A stretch of 64,000 nt of DNA, taken from Caballeronia choica. Lineage in GTDB: Bacteria; Pseudomonadota; Gammaproteobacteria; Burkholderiales; Burkholderiaceae. Numbering within the stretch: position 1 is the stretch's first letter; each line of letters starts with the position of its first letter. Shown here one piece after another: positions 46,365 to 56,145 of the stretch. The translations under genes and the position numbers were made by a program. The notes beneath the pieces are model-generated. The model searched no databases. It saw only the letters and a list, made by a program, of their open reading frames with translations, and was not told where the DNA came from. The stretch is from positions 1-64,000 of the forward strand of contig NZ_FCON02000008.1 of NCBI RefSeq assembly GCF_001544535.1. The letters are read 5' to 3'.

Positions 46365-47075
46365 TTACTTGCGCGTGCCGCGCGACATTGCGGCGGCGCC
46401 GAACGCGGACGCGCCACGGGCTTCAGCTGTTGGTTCGGAACCTGCGATCCGCTCGATGCGCTCGACGCGCTTTTCGACGCGCGCGAGTGCATCGCGGGCG
46501 TGCGACAGGTCGGCGTTGAAGGCGTCGAGCGCACTGCGACGCACGAGTTGCGGTTGTTCGTCCAGCAGGAATTCGGCGACCGCATCGAGCAGATTGCGGC
46601 CCGTGCGAAGCGCCTGTTCATGCGCCGTGCGCACGACAGCGCCGATACGGTGTGCCGGCGCGTCACCGATCACGCGCGCGAGATCTTCCTCCGGTTCCCA
46701 GCGCAGATGCTCGGCGAGCTTCGCGATGGTCGTCGCGAATTCCGCATCGCCTTCTATCTTCACGTGCTTCATCACCGCGGCCTGGCCGCCTTGCAGGAAC
46801 GCCGGGAGCGCGTCGCGCGGGACCGAGACGGTGACGTCGAAACGTTGCGCTTCGGCTTCGTCGGTGGCTGCGATGAGCCCGTCCGGCTGCACGACGAGCG
46901 CCAGAGCGAACGGCGCACAGGCAAGCCGGGCAGTCTTCCCGGCGTAGGGCTTGAAGCGCTCGCGGGCCCAGGACTCACGAGCGAGCAGATGATTGACGGC
47001 GGCCGCGAAGGCTTTCGACGCGGTCTTGACGGCTGGACTTGCGGAAATGCGGGCGGATTCGTCTGCGTTCGTCAT
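46365..47075 (-). CDS. ubiJ: Ubiquinone biosynthesis accessory factor UbiJ
   Basis: 236-residue SCP2-domain lipid-binding protein of the Ubi complex. The SCP2 fold (about residues 20-135) includes HVKIEGDAEFATTIAKLAEHLRW, and the C-terminal half is helical with a coiled-coil-like DALARVEKRVERIERI. It sits between ubiE-Tim44 and ubiB, as expected. Its ATG is only 13 bases after the U run of an intrinsic terminator, so expression must restart there or rely on read-through. Confidence 0.9.
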   Translation of the reverse strand: MTNADESARISASPAVKTASKAFAAAVNHLLARESWARERFKPYAGKTARLACAPFALALVVQPDGLIAATDEAEAQRFDVTVSVPRDALPAFLQGGQAAVMKHVKIEGDAEFATTIAKLAEHLRWEPEEDLARVIGDAPAHRIGAVVRTAHEQALRTGRNLLDAVAEFLLDEQPQLVRRSALDAFNADLSHARDALARVEKRVERIERIAGSEPTAEARGASAFGAAAMSRGTRK

Positions 47076-47088
47076 CGGCTCTGAGATG

Positions 47089-47123
47089 AAAAAACCCGCG
47101 CAAGCGGTGGCTCGCGCGGGTTT
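47089..47123 (-). terminator. Intrinsic terminator upstream of ubiJ
   Basis: 10-bp stem AAACCCGCGC / GCGCGGGTTT (47114-47123 with 47092-47101), followed on the minus strand by a run of T and then CATC. It ends the ubiE-Tim44 transcript or attenuates entry into ubiJB. Confidence 0.85.
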
Positions 47124-47202
47124 CTATTCTACCTTCGCAACCGGCGATGCCGCCGGCCGCGCTGTGCGGACTGGCCAACCGGCCAATGCGTCAGGTCGAC
47201 GT

Positions 47203-48216
47203 TCAACTAACCTGCTGGATGCCGGCCAGCAGCCAGCCTTCGTTGCCCGTCTTTTGCTTCGACAGGTTCCAGATCTCGACGAACGGCTCGGCCGACGCGC
47301 CTTCCGACTCGCGGATCAACCCGTGGAAGCGCACGCTCGCCAGATACTCCTGCCCGCGATCTTCGACGCCGAGAATGTCGGCGTTGAGCTGCACGACGTC
47401 GGTGCGGTTCGGCTGGCCGTTGCGCGCGTCGATGTCGAGCTTCACTTCGGCGAACATCTCGGGCGTCGTGAATTCGCGGATGTCGTTCACGTTGCCGCGA
47501 TCCCACGCGTCCTGCAGACGCACGAAGTACACCTTCGCGTTGCGCAGGAACGATTCGCTGTCGAAACCGGCCGGCACGACCGGTTGCGGCGCGACGTCGG
47601 TCGTGCTCGCGGCGCTTTGCGGGATATAACCACCCGAGGCCGGCGCCGAGTAGCTCGGCTCCTGATTCAAGGTGCGAGCGGAGCCGCCGAACGGCGAACC
47701 GGCGCCTGCGCCGGCTCCAGCAGCAGCGTATGCCGGCGTATTGGCATTGGCGGCGTTGCGCCTGCGCATGATGAAGCGGAACAGCAGCACGGCAGCGCCG
47801 ACGATCAGCGCGATCATGATGATGTTGGCCATCGCTCCGGCGAACGCGCCGCCGAGGCCGAAGTGCGACAGCAACGCCGCGATGCCGAGGCCGGCGGCCA
47901 GACCGGCGATCGGCCCGAGCCAGCGGTTGCGCGCCGGCTGCGCGGCGGGCGCGGCAGGAGCGGGAGCCGGCTGGGCGCGTTGCGCCTGTGCGGCCTGACC
48001 TGGCTGCATCGACTGCGAAGGCGGCGTCGCCTGATTCTGCTGCGTTGCGGTCGCGGACTGGCGGCCCATGCTGCGGCCGCCGCCCATGCGCCTTGCCTCT
48101 GCGTCGTCAGACATGACGGCGCCGGCCATGATTACGCCAGCCAGCGCCAGGAGCCCGGCTTTCCTGAAAAGAGACTTCAGGAAACCCCGAGACTGGGGTG
48201 AGCGCGAATCGGACAT
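47203..48216 (-). CDS. Tim44 domain-containing membrane protein
   Basis: 337 residues. An N-terminal hydrophobic segment (AGLLALAGVIMAGAVM) is followed by a Gln/Pro/Ala-rich linker, two more hydrophobic stretches (GPIAGLAAGLGIAALL, ANIIMIALIVGAAVLLF) and a C-terminal Tim44-like domain (SFLRNAKVYFVRLQDAWDRGN..EFTTPEMFAEV). In mitochondria this fold binds membranes; the bacterial role is unknown. It is 27 bases downstream of ubiE and likely co-transcribed. Confidence 0.88.
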   Translation of the reverse strand: MSDSRSPQSRGFLKSLFRKAGLLALAGVIMAGAVMSDDAEARRMGGGRSMGRQSATATQQNQATPPSQSMQPGQAAQAQRAQPAPAPAAPAAQPARNRWLGPIAGLAAGLGIAALLSHFGLGGAFAGAMANIIMIALIVGAAVLLFRFIMRRRNAANANTPAYAAAGAGAGAGSPFGGSARTLNQEPSYSAPASGGYIPQSAASTTDVAPQPVVPAGFDSESFLRNAKVYFVRLQDAWDRGNVNDIREFTTPEMFAEVKLDIDARNGQPNRTDVVQLNADILGVEDRGQEYLASVRFHGLIRESEGASAEPFVEIWNLSKQKTGNEGWLLAGIQQVS

Positions 48217-48243
48217 TTCGAATCCTTTAAGAAGAGTGGAACA

Positions 48244-48975
48244 CTAAAATTTGGTCCCGACGTGTAACGCTACCACGCCACCTGACAAATTGTAATATTC
48301 GACTCGATCCAGGCCGGCTTGTTCCATCATCGTCTTTAAAGTTTCCTGGTCCGGATGCATCCGGATGGATTCCGCCAGGTAACGATAACTGTCGGCATCT
48401 TTGGCAAATTTATCACCAAGCCACGGTAAAACCTTGAAACTGTAGATATCGTAGGCTTTCTTCAGTGGGTCCCAAACCTTCGAAAACTCCAGCACCAGCA
48501 ATCGGCCGCCCGGCTTCAAAACCCGCTGCATCTCCGTCAACGCACCATCTTTGTGCGTCATATTACGAAGTCCAAAGGCAACTGTAATCACATCGAAATA
48601 ATTATTGGGGAAAGGAATCTGTTCTGCGTCGCACAAGAGCGCGGGCGTGATCACGCCATTGTTGAGCAGCCGGTCACGCCCGACGCGCAGCATCGATTCG
48701 TTGATATCCGTATGCCAGACCTCGCCCGTTTCGCCGGCCTGCCTGGCGAAGGCCATCGCCAGATCGCCCGTTCCGCCTGCGATGTCGAGCACCTTGGAAC
48801 CTGGACGCACCGCCGCCCGCCCGATCGTGAACATCTTCCACACGCGATGCAGCCCGCCCGACATCAGGTCGTTCATCAGGTCGTAGTTGCTCGCGACAGA
48901 GTGGAACACGCCCGCCACTTTCTTCGCCTTGTCCTGCTCGTCGACCGTTTCGAAACCGAAGTGGGTCTTGCTCAT
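48244..48975 (-). CDS. ubiE: Ubiquinone/menaquinone C-methyltransferase UbiE
   Basis: 243-residue SAM enzyme that C-methylates demethoxy-ubiquinone intermediates. The family start [22 protein letters not shown] is followed by motif [35 protein letters not shown] and the UbiE signature [20 protein letters not shown] with [16 protein letters not shown]. It is first of the ubi cluster on this strand. Three tandem 9-base repeats lie 25-51 bases before its ATG. Confidence 0.96.
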   Translation of the reverse strand: MSKTHFGFETVDEQDKAKKVAGVFHSVASNYDLMNDLMSGGLHRVWKMFTIGRAAVRPGSKVLDIAGGTGDLAMAFARQAGETGEVWHTDINESMLRVGRDRLLNNGVITPALLCDAEQIPFPNNYFDVITVAFGLRNMTHKDGALTEMQRVLKPGGRLLVLEFSKVWDPLKKAYDIYSFKVLPWLGDKFAKDADSYRYLAESIRMHPDQETLKTMMEQAGLDRVEYYNLSGGVVALHVGTKF

Positions 48976-48999
48976 CGCGTTCGTCCTCGCCTGTTATTC

Positions 49000-49026
49000 G
49001 TTGTGTGCGTTGTGTGCGTTGTGTGC
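49000..49026. repeat. Three tandem copies of a 9-bp repeat upstream of ubiE
   Basis: GTTGTGTGC repeated three times exactly, 24 bases upstream of the ubiE start codon. A change in copy number would alter promoter or leader spacing. Confidence 0.9.
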
Positions 49027-49089
49027 CCGCGCCCGGAGCGCCAGCCGATGCGGCAAAACGCCGCGATGTCGTGATGGCCCCGAACCCGC

Positions 49090-49500
49090 TCAATGACAGT
49101 GGCCGCCGGACGCTTTCGCCGCCATCGGCGCGTCGCGATCGACGCCCGCTGCTTCAAGTCTGGCGAGATAGTCGCGCCAGAGCTCATCCTGACGCACCGC
49201 CAGGTTGTACAGGATGTCCCACGAATAAATGCCGGTATTGTGGCCGTCGGAGAAATTCAGTTGCAGCGCGTAGTGGCCGACCGGCTCGACAGCGATCAAC
49301 GTCACATCGCGCTTGCCGGTCTGCAGCGTTTCCTGGCCGGGGCCGTGCCCCTGCACTTCCGCCGACGGCGAATAAACGCGCAGCAGTTCGAACGGAATGC
49401 GATACGTCTCGTCGCTGGCGTACTGCAATTCCAGCGCGCGGGATTTCGAATGAACGACGATCCCGGTCGGGATCGGCGTTTGGGGAGTGAGTCCGCTCAT
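49090..49500 (-). CDS. DUF971 protein (gamma-butyrobetaine hydroxylase-like N-terminal domain)
   Basis: 136 residues matching the DUF971 family: GIVVHSKSRALELQYASDETYRIPFELLRVYSPSAE (in part), then VEPVGHYALQLNFSDGHNTGIYSWDILYNL. It has the domain fused to oxygenases in eukaryotes but stands alone here; in bacteria it is often near Fe-S or quinone genes. The exact function is unknown. It ends in a GGHCH tail that could bind metal. It lies upstream of ubiE on the same strand. Confidence 0.88.
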   Translation of the reverse strand: MSGLTPQTPIPTGIVVHSKSRALELQYASDETYRIPFELLRVYSPSAEVQGHGPGQETLQTGKRDVTLIAVEPVGHYALQLNFSDGHNTGIYSWDILYNLAVRQDELWRDYLARLEAAGVDRDAPMAAKASGGHCH

Positions 49501-49523
49501 GATGAGCCTTGATCGGTAGGGGT

Positions 49524-49961
49524 CTAGTTCCGGCCGAACGCGTGATCGAGTTCGATGCACACCGCTTCGCGCAGCAACGTGGCCTGAGCGCGCCACTTCG
49601 ACAGTTGCGCCTCGGGCACCGAACGCTGCCGCGGCGCCCAAATGGGCAGAGGAAAGCGCGAATCGTTCGAGCGGCGCGGGATGATGTGCCAATGGACGTG
49701 CGGCACCTGATTGCCGAGGCTCGCGAGATTCACCTTCGCCGGCGACAGCACGCGCCGCATCGCGCGCTCGACGCCGTTCACGGCCGTCATCACCTTCATG
49801 CGCGACGGATCGGCGAGATCGGACATCTCGGCGACGTGCGCATTCCAGATCACACGACACAGGCCCGGCCAGTCGGGCTCGTCGGCGAGGACGACACGCA
49901 ACGTGTCGTCCGACCATAAAACCTCGCCGCCGTCTTCACGGCAAAACACACAGTCCATCAT
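49524..49961 (-). CDS. HIT family protein
   Basis: 145-residue histidine-triad nucleotide hydrolase or transferase. The triad-type motif is VPHVHWHIIPR (HxHxH), and the N-terminal CVFCREDGGEVLW carries a CxxC-type pair as in zinc-binding HIT proteins. Substrates are usually nucleoside phosphoramidates or dinucleotides. It is followed by the DUF971 gene after 23 bases. Confidence 0.9.
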   Translation of the reverse strand: MMDCVFCREDGGEVLWSDDTLRVVLADEPDWPGLCRVIWNAHVAEMSDLADPSRMKVMTAVNGVERAMRRVLSPAKVNLASLGNQVPHVHWHIIPRRSNDSRFPLPIWAPRQRSVPEAQLSKWRAQATLLREAVCIELDHAFGRN

Positions 49962-49994
49962 CTTCCTCTAGCGAAACAAACATCGATTTCGCTA

Positions 49995-52900
49995 TTACAC
50001 CAGCACGCGCTCGATACCGCCATCGTTCGCGCGCGCGACGTACTCCGCCATCCAGTTCTCGCCGAGCACCTTGCGCGCGATTTCGACGACGATGTAGTCC
50101 GCCTCGATGTTCGCATCTTCGTTATAGCGCGCCAGGCCTTGCAGGCACGACGGGCAGCTCGTGAGGATCTTGACGTCGGTGCCGTTCGACTGCGGGCCGT
50201 CGCCGGCCTTGAGGACGGAAGCGCCCGCCGGGCTCGCCAGGCCCGGCGCCGCCGCGTTCGCCGGATCGACGCCGTTCGCCCCGGCCTCAGCGAGAACCGG
50301 GATGTCGCGCAGCTTGGCCGCGCCCTTGCGAATTTCCTCTTCCTTGCGAAAACGCACTTGCGTCGAAATGTCCGGCCGCGTGACGGCGAGCGTGCCCGAC
50401 TCGCCGCAGCAGCGATCATTTTTTTCAATCTTGTAGCCGTCGTTCTTCGAGCCCATCAGTTCGTTCACGAGCTTGACCGGGTCCATGGTCTTGATCGGCG
50501 AATGGCACGGGTCGTGATACATGTAGCGCGTGCCCTTCGCGCCCTCCAGCCTGATGTTCTTTTCGAGCAGGAATTCGTGGATGTCGATGATCCGGCAGCC
50601 CGGAAAGATCTTCTCGAATTCATAGCCGGCGAGCTGGTCGTAGCAGGTGCCGCACGACACGACCACCGTCTTGATATCGAGATAGTTCAGCGTGTTCGCG
50701 ACGCGATGGAACAGCACGCGATTGTCGGTGACAATCTGTTCGGCCTTGTCGTACTGGCCGGAGCCGCGCTGCGGATAGCCGCAGCAGAGATAACCCGGCG
50801 GCAACACCGTCTGCACGCCCGCTTCCCAGAGCATGGCCTGCGTCGCGAGGCCGACTTGCGAGAACAGCCGCTCCGATCCGCAACCCGGGAAATAGAACAC
50901 GGCTTCCGAATCGACGGTCGTCGACTTCGGATTGCGGATGATCGGCACGATCTTGTTGTCTTCGATGTCGAGCAGCGCGCGCGCCGTCTTCTTCGGCAAA
51001 TTGCCCGGCATCTTCTTGTTCATGAAGTGGATCACCTGCGTGACGACCGGCGGCTTGCCGACGGTCGCCGGCGGATGCGCCGTCTGCTTCTTCGCGAACT
51101 TCTTCAGCAGGTCGTTGCCGAGGCGCTGCGCCTTGTAGCCGACGCCCATCATCGCGGTGCGCGCAATGTTGATCGTCTGCGGATTGGTCGCGTTGAGGAA
51201 GAACATGCCGGCCGCGTTGCCCGGGTTGAACTTCTTCTTGCCCATCTTGCGCAGCAGGTTGCGCATGTTCATCGTCACGTCGCCGAAATCGATCTTCACC
51301 GGGCACGGCGTCACGCATTTGTGACAGACGGTGCAGTGATCGGCGACGTCGTTGAATTCGTCCCAGTGCTTGATCGACACGCCGCGGCGCGTCTGCTCTT
51401 CATACAGGAACGCCTCGATCAAGAGCGACGTGGCGAGAATCTTGTTGCGCGGGCTGTACAGCAGGTTCGCGCGCGGCACGTGGGTCGCGCAGACCGGCTT
51501 GCACTTGCCGCAGCGCAGGCAGTCCTTGATCGAATCGGAGATCGCGCCGATGTCGCTCTGCTGCATGATCAGCGACTCGTAGCCCATCAAGCCGAAGCTC
51601 GGCGTGTACGCGTTACGCAGATCGGCACCGGCGAGCAGCTTGCCCGCGTTGAAGCGCCCGTTAGGATCGACGCGCTGCTTGTACGCGCGGAATTCGCTGA
51701 TTTCGTCTTCGGTCAGGAATTCCAGCTTCGTGATGCCGATGCCGTGCTCGCCGGAGATCACGCCGTCGAGCGAACGCGCGAGCTTCATGATCCGCGCGAC
51801 CGCGCGATGTGCGTCCTGCAGCATCTCGTAGTTGTCGGAGTTGACGGGAATGTTCGTGTGGACGTTGCCGTCGCCCGCGTGCATGTGCAGCGCGACGAAC
51901 ACACGCCCGCGCAGCACCTGCTTGTGGATGTTCTGCGCTTCGTCGAGGATCGGCTTGAACTCGCCGCCGTTGAAAATCTGGCGCAGTTCCGCGCGGATTT
52001 CCTGCTTCCACGAGATGCGCACGGTGCGGTCCTGCGCGACGTGGAACACGTTCGCGCCCGGCTGCACATCGACGCGATCCGCGAATTTCTCCGCCAGCGA
52101 CTCGTAGCCGAGACCGACCATATAGTGCTGCGCCTCGCGCAACGACATGTCGAGCTTGTCGCCGACAAAGGTCCAGCGCGCCTTCACGCGCTTCAACAGA
52201 TCGAGCGCCTGCTGCACGCGGTCTTCGAGCAGTTCGGCGCTGGGGATTTCGTTGGCGTCGTCGCTTTTTCCGAGCGGCAGCTTGCCGGTCTTGAAGAACG
52301 CTTCGAGCGCATCGACGAGTTGCAGCTTGTTCTTGATCGACAGTTCGATGTTGATGCGCTCGATGCCGTCCGTGTACTCGCCCATGCGATTGAGCGGAAT
52401 CACGACGTCTTCGTTGATCTTGAACGCGTTCGTGTGCTTCGCGATCGCGGCCGTGCGCGAGCGGTCAAGCCAGAAGCGCTTCCTCGCCTCGGCGTTCACC
52501 GCGACGAAGCCTTCGCCGCTCTTGCCGTTCGCCATCCGCACGACTTCCGACGTGGCATGCGCGACGGCATCGGCATCGTCGCCGACGATATCGCCGATCA
52601 GCACCATCTTCGGAAACGCGTTGCGCTTGCTTTTCGTCGCGTAGCCGACCGCGCGCAGATAGCGCTCGTCAAGGTGTTCGAGGCCGGCGAGAATCGCGCC
52701 GCCCTGCTTCGACGTCTCGAACAGGTAATCCTTGATTTCGACGATGCTCGGAATCGCATCGCGCGCCTGCCCGAAGAATTCGAGGCAGACCGTGCGCGTG
52801 TGCGCGGGCATCTTGTGCAAAATCCAGCGCGCCGACGTGATCAGCCCGTCGCAGCCTTCCTTCTGCACGCCCGGCAGCCCCGACAGGAACTTGTCGGTCA

Positions 52901-54089
52901 CGTCCTTGCCGAGCCCTTCCTTGCGGAACGTCTTGCCTTCGATATCGAGCGATTCCGTGCGCAAGAGCTTTTCGCCCGGCGCACGCGTGCCATCGAACCA
53001 GTCGAGACGGAACCGCGCGACCGGAATGTCGTGGATCTTGCCGCAGTTGTGCTCCAGCCGCGTGACTTCGAGCCAGTTGCCTTCCGGATCGACCATGCGC
53101 CACCACGCGAGGTTGTCGAGCGCCGTGCCCCATAGCACGGCCTTCTTGCCGCCCGCGTTCATCGCGACATTGCCGCCGACGCACGACGCGTCGAGCGAAG
53201 TCGGATCGACGGCGAAGACGAAGCCCGCCTGTTCCGCCGCTTCGGTCACGCGGCGCGTGACGACGCCCGCGCCCGAAAAAATCGTCGCGACCTTGTGATC
53301 GACGCCCGGCAGGTCCGTCATCTCGACCGGACCGAGCTGTTCGAGCTTTTCGGTGTTGATGACGGCGGAGAACGGCGTGAGCGGAATCGCGCCGCCGGTG
53401 TAGCCGGTGCCGCCGCCGCGCGGAATCACGGTCAGCCCGAGTTCGAAGCACGCCTTGATGAGCCCGGCGATTTCCTGCTCGGTGTCCGGCGTCAGCACGA
53501 CGAACGGATATTCGACGCGCCAGTCGGTGGCATCGGTGACGTGCGACACGCGCGACAATCCGTCGAACTTGATGTTGTCCTTCTGCGTGCACTTGCCGAG
53601 CACCTTCGACGCGCGCCGGCGCAACTCCGCCATGCGGCCGAATTCGTCGGCGAAATCGTCGACCGCGCGGCGCGCTGCCGACACCAGGATCTCGACGCGT
53701 TTCGCCCGATCGTGCCCGGCCGTATCGCCGTGTTCGGACAGATCGTCCTTGCGGCGCTTTTCGATCTCGTGCAGCCGATGGTTCAGCGCCTCGACAAGCA
53801 GTGCGCGGCGCTTCGGGTTGTCGAGCAAATCGTCCTGCAAATAGGGATTGCGGCGCACGACCCAGATGTCGCCGAGCACTTCGTACAGCATGCGCGCCGA
53901 GCGGCCGGTGCGGCGCTCGTTGCGCAGGACGTCGAGCGCGGCCCAGGCTTCATCGCCGAGCAGCCGCATCACGATTTCACGATCGGAAAAGGACGTGTAG
54001 TTATAGGGAATTTCGCGCAGGCGTGGTTCGAGATCGAGCGCCGCAGCGGCGGCGGCGCCATTCGGATCGAAGGCTTGGGGTGCGTTCAT
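49995..54089 (-). CDS. FAD/Fe-S oxidoreductase: DUF3683, FAD-linked oxidase, ferredoxin and CCG domains in one chain
   Basis: 1364-residue fused oxidoreductase related to D-lactate/D-2-hydroxyacid dehydrogenases. In order: DUF3683-like N-terminus ([20 protein letters not shown]), FAD-binding PCMH domain ([20 protein letters not shown]), FAD-oxidase C-terminal domain ([28 protein letters not shown]), two 4Fe-4S motifs ([11 protein letters not shown] and [15 protein letters not shown]) and two CCG motifs ([24 protein letters not shown]). It would oxidise a 2-hydroxy acid and pass electrons to a quinone or flavoprotein. The start [11 protein letters not shown] at 54089 is preferred. The substrate is not known. 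Confidence 0.88.
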   Translation of the reverse strand: MNAPQAFDPNGAAAAAALDLEPRLREIPYNYTSFSDREIVMRLLGDEAWAALDVLRNERRTGRSARMLYEVLGDIWVVRRNPYLQDDLLDNPKRRALLVEALNHRLHEIEKRRKDDLSEHGDTAGHDRAKRVEILVSAARRAVDDFADEFGRMAELRRRASKVLGKCTQKDNIKFDGLSRVSHVTDATDWRVEYPFVVLTPDTEQEIAGLIKACFELGLTVIPRGGGTGYTGGAIPLTPFSAVINTEKLEQLGPVEMTDLPGVDHKVATIFSGAGVVTRRVTEAAEQAGFVFAVDPTSLDASCVGGNVAMNAGGKKAVLWGTALDNLAWWRMVDPEGNWLEVTRLEHNCGKIHDIPVARFRLDWFDGTRAPGEKLLRTESLDIEGKTFRKEGLGKDVTDKFLSGLPGVQKEGCDGLITSARWILHKMPAHTRTVCLEFFGQARDAIPSIVEIKDYLFETSKQGGAILAGLEHLDERYLRAVGYATKSKRNAFPKMVLIGDIVGDDADAVAHATSEVVRMANGKSGEGFVAVNAEARKRFWLDRSRTAAIAKHTNAFKINEDVVIPLNRMGEYTDGIERINIELSIKNKLQLVDALEAFFKTGKLPLGKSDDANEIPSAELLEDRVQQALDLLKRVKARWTFVGDKLDMSLREAQHYMVGLGYESLAEKFADRVDVQPGANVFHVAQDRTVRISWKQEIRAELRQIFNGGEFKPILDEAQNIHKQVLRGRVFVALHMHAGDGNVHTNIPVNSDNYEMLQDAHRAVARIMKLARSLDGVISGEHGIGITKLEFLTEDEISEFRAYKQRVDPNGRFNAGKLLAGADLRNAYTPSFGLMGYESLIMQQSDIGAISDSIKDCLRCGKCKPVCATHVPRANLLYSPRNKILATSLLIEAFLYEEQTRRGVSIKHWDEFNDVADHCTVCHKCVTPCPVKIDFGDVTMNMRNLLRKMGKKKFNPGNAAGMFFLNATNPQTINIARTAMMGVGYKAQRLGNDLLKKFAKKQTAHPPATVGKPPVVTQVIHFMNKKMPGNLPKKTARALLDIEDNKIVPIIRNPKSTTVDSEAVFYFPGCGSERLFSQVGLATQAMLWEAGVQTVLPPGYLCCGYPQRGSGQYDKAEQIVTDNRVLFHRVANTLNYLDIKTVVVSCGTCYDQLAGYEFEKIFPGCRIIDIHEFLLEKNIRLEGAKGTRYMYHDPCHSPIKTMDPVKLVNELMGSKNDGYKIEKNDRCCGESGTLAVTRPDISTQVRFRKEEEIRKGAAKLRDIPVLAEAGANGVDPANAAAPGLASPAGASVLKAGDGPQSNGTDVKILTSCPSCLQGLARYNEDANIEADYIVVEIARKVLGENWMAEYVARANDGGIERVLV

Positions 54090-54615
54090 GTTCGACGGTT
54101 CGGTGAGCCGGCGCATTCGCCAAGGAAGGCGCAATGCCCGACGATGCGCGTGGGGGCGCAAATTTTCGAGGGAGACTTGTTTTTGAGAAGGCGGCCGGTC
54201 ATCGGGCCATCGAGCGGATGAGCAGCCTCATGAGCCGCGCCGCGCCTTCGAGATGCCAGGAATCAGCGCCACGATCGCGCATGACGCGCATGCCGCGCAT
54301 GCCGCTCAGCCGCGGGATGAGACTCGCGGGGGACATGCGTCAAAAAACCGATCCGAGGCTGCCGTTGCATCTTCCGATCCAGATTCGAAAAGAGAATTCT
54401 AACCCATCGCGAAAATCGCCGTTCGCGGTGACTAGCGCGCCGAAGGGGCATTTGCCAGCCGGTTTTCGCCGTATTTCCGTCACTTTTTGCATGTGCTATC
54501 GACGACCGGCCGGTCGGTAAAAGCGACTCGCGGCCGATGCACGGGACGTTGGCGCTATCATTGACGTTTTCGCTCTCAAAAATAGCGCGCAGTCGCTCTG
54601 CGTGACCTTCCCCGC
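54090..54615. other. Divergent intergenic region, FAD/Fe-S gene to ilvA
   Basis: 526 bases with no supported gene. It contains three near-identical 9-base units GCGCATGMC (54277-54303) and a perfect 14-bp palindrome CGACCGGCCGGTCG (54503-54516). A TATCAT hexamer (54556-54561) is a possible -10 for ilvA, and a TAGAAT on the minus strand (54396-54401) a possible -10 for the FAD/Fe-S gene. No RNA gene is recognised. Confidence 0.5.
54503..54516. promoter_or_regulatory. Perfect 14-bp palindrome upstream of ilvA
   Basis: CGACCGGCCGGTCG, resembling the ACCGGNCGGT-like cores of TetR-family operators. It lies about 100 bases before ilvA and about 410 before the FAD/Fe-S gene. The regulator is unknown. 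Confidence 0.4.
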
Positions 54616-56139
54616 ATGGCACACCCCGATTACCTGAAAAAAGTCCTGACCGCCCGCGTCTACGATGTCGCGCGCGAAAGCGAACTCGAACCGGCCCGCA
54701 ATCTTTCGGCACGCCTCTCCAATTCGGTCTATCTGAAGCGCGAGGACAACCAGCCGGTGTTCTCGTTCAAGATTCGCGGCGCCTACAACAAGATGGCGAA
54801 CCTGCCCGCCGAGGTGCTCGCGCGCGGCGTGATCACGGCGTCGGCGGGCAATCACGCGCAGGGCGTGGCGTTTTCGGCGGCGCGGCTCGGCTGCCGCGCG
54901 GTGATCGCGATTCCGACCACCACGCCGCAGGTCAAGATCGATGCCGTGCGCGCTCACGGCGGGCCGACAGTCGAAGTGGTGCTCGCCGGCGAGTCGTACA
55001 GCGACGCTTATGCCCATGCGCTCCAACTTCAGGAAGAGCGCGGCCTCACCTTCGTGCACCCGTTCGACGACCCCGACGTGATCGCGGGCCAGGGCACCGT
55101 CGCGATGGAAATCCTGCGCCAGCACCAGGGGCCGATTCACGCGATCTTCGTGCCGATCGGCGGCGGCGGGCTGGCGGCGGGCGTCGCGGCTTATGTGAAA
55201 GCCGTGCGCCCCGAGATCAAGGTGATCGGCGTGCAGACCGAGGATTCCTGCGCGATGGCGCAGTCGATCAAGGCCGGCGAGCGCGTCACGTTGCCGGAAG
55301 TCGGCCTGTTCTCGGATGGCACGGCGGTGAAACTCGTCGGCGAGGAAACGTTCCGGCTGTGCCGCGAACTGCTGGACGAAGTCGTCACCGTCGACACCGA
55401 CGCGCTCTGCGCCGCGATCAAGGACGTCTTCCAGGACACCCGCAGCGTGCTGGAACCGGCCGGCTCGCTCGCCGTCGCGGGTGCGAAACTGTATGCGGAA
55501 CGCGAGGGCATCGAGGGCAAGACGCTCGTCGCCGTGACGTCGGGCGCGAACATGAATTTCGACCGGATGCGCTTCGTCGCCGAGCGCGCCGAAGTCGGCG
55601 AGGCGCGCGAAGCCGTGTTCGCCGTGACGATCCCCGAAGAACGCGGCAGCTTCCGGCGCTTCTGCGAACTCGTCGGCACGCGCAGCGTGACCGAGTTCAA
55701 CTACCGCATCGCCGATGCCAACGCCGCGCACATCTTCGTCGGCGTGCAGATCAAGACCCGCAGCGAAGCGGCGCAGATGCAGAACGCGTTCGTCGAGCAC
55801 GGTTTCGCGACCGTCGACTTGTCGCACGACGAGCTTTCGAAGCAGCACATCCGCTATATGGTCGGCGGCCGTTCGCCGCTCGCCCGCGACGAACGCCTCT
55901 TGCGCTTCGAGTTTCCCGAGCGGCCGGGCGCGCTGATGAAATTCCTGTCGTCGATGGCGCCGAACTGGAACATCAGCCTGTTTCATTATCGGAACCAGGG
56001 GGCGGATTACAGCTCGATTCTCGTCGGCATTCAGGTGCCGTCGGCGGAAAACGCCGAATTCGAGCGCTTTCTCACGACGCTCGGCTATCCGTATTGGGAC
56101 GAAGGCACGAATCCGGTCTACAAGCTGTTCCTGGCCTGA
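54616..56139 (+). CDS. ilvA: Threonine ammonia-lyase, biosynthetic
   Basis: 507-residue PLP enzyme making 2-oxobutanoate for isoleucine. The PLP lysine is in VFSFKIRGAYNKM (about residue 55), and the phosphate-binding glycine loop is VPIGGGGLAAGVAAY. Two C-terminal ACT-like regulatory domains (about residues 330-507), with AVTIPEERGSFRRFCELVG and RFEFPERPGALMKFLSSM, indicate isoleucine feedback control, as in E. coli IlvA. The next gene starts 6 bases after it. Confidence 0.96.
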   Translation: MAHPDYLKKVLTARVYDVARESELEPARNLSARLSNSVYLKREDNQPVFSFKIRGAYNKMANLPAEVLARGVITASAGNHAQGVAFSAARLGCRAVIAIPTTTPQVKIDAVRAHGGPTVEVVLAGESYSDAYAHALQLQEERGLTFVHPFDDPDVIAGQGTVAMEILRQHQGPIHAIFVPIGGGGLAAGVAAYVKAVRPEIKVIGVQTEDSCAMAQSIKAGERVTLPEVGLFSDGTAVKLVGEETFRLCRELLDEVVTVDTDALCAAIKDVFQDTRSVLEPAGSLAVAGAKLYAEREGIEGKTLVAVTSGANMNFDRMRFVAERAEVGEAREAVFAVTIPEERGSFRRFCELVGTRSVTEFNYRIADANAAHIFVGVQIKTRSEAAQMQNAFVEHGFATVDLSHDELSKQHIRYMVGGRSPLARDERLLRFEFPERPGALMKFLSSMAPNWNISLFHYRNQGADYSSILVGIQVPSAENAEFERFLTTLGYPYWDEGTNPVYKLFLA

Positions 56140-56145
56140 CTCGCG

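Noticed and set aside
50139-53135. 998-codon open frame on the plus strand
   Set aside because: Antisense to the FAD/Fe-S oxidoreductase; no domain recognisable.
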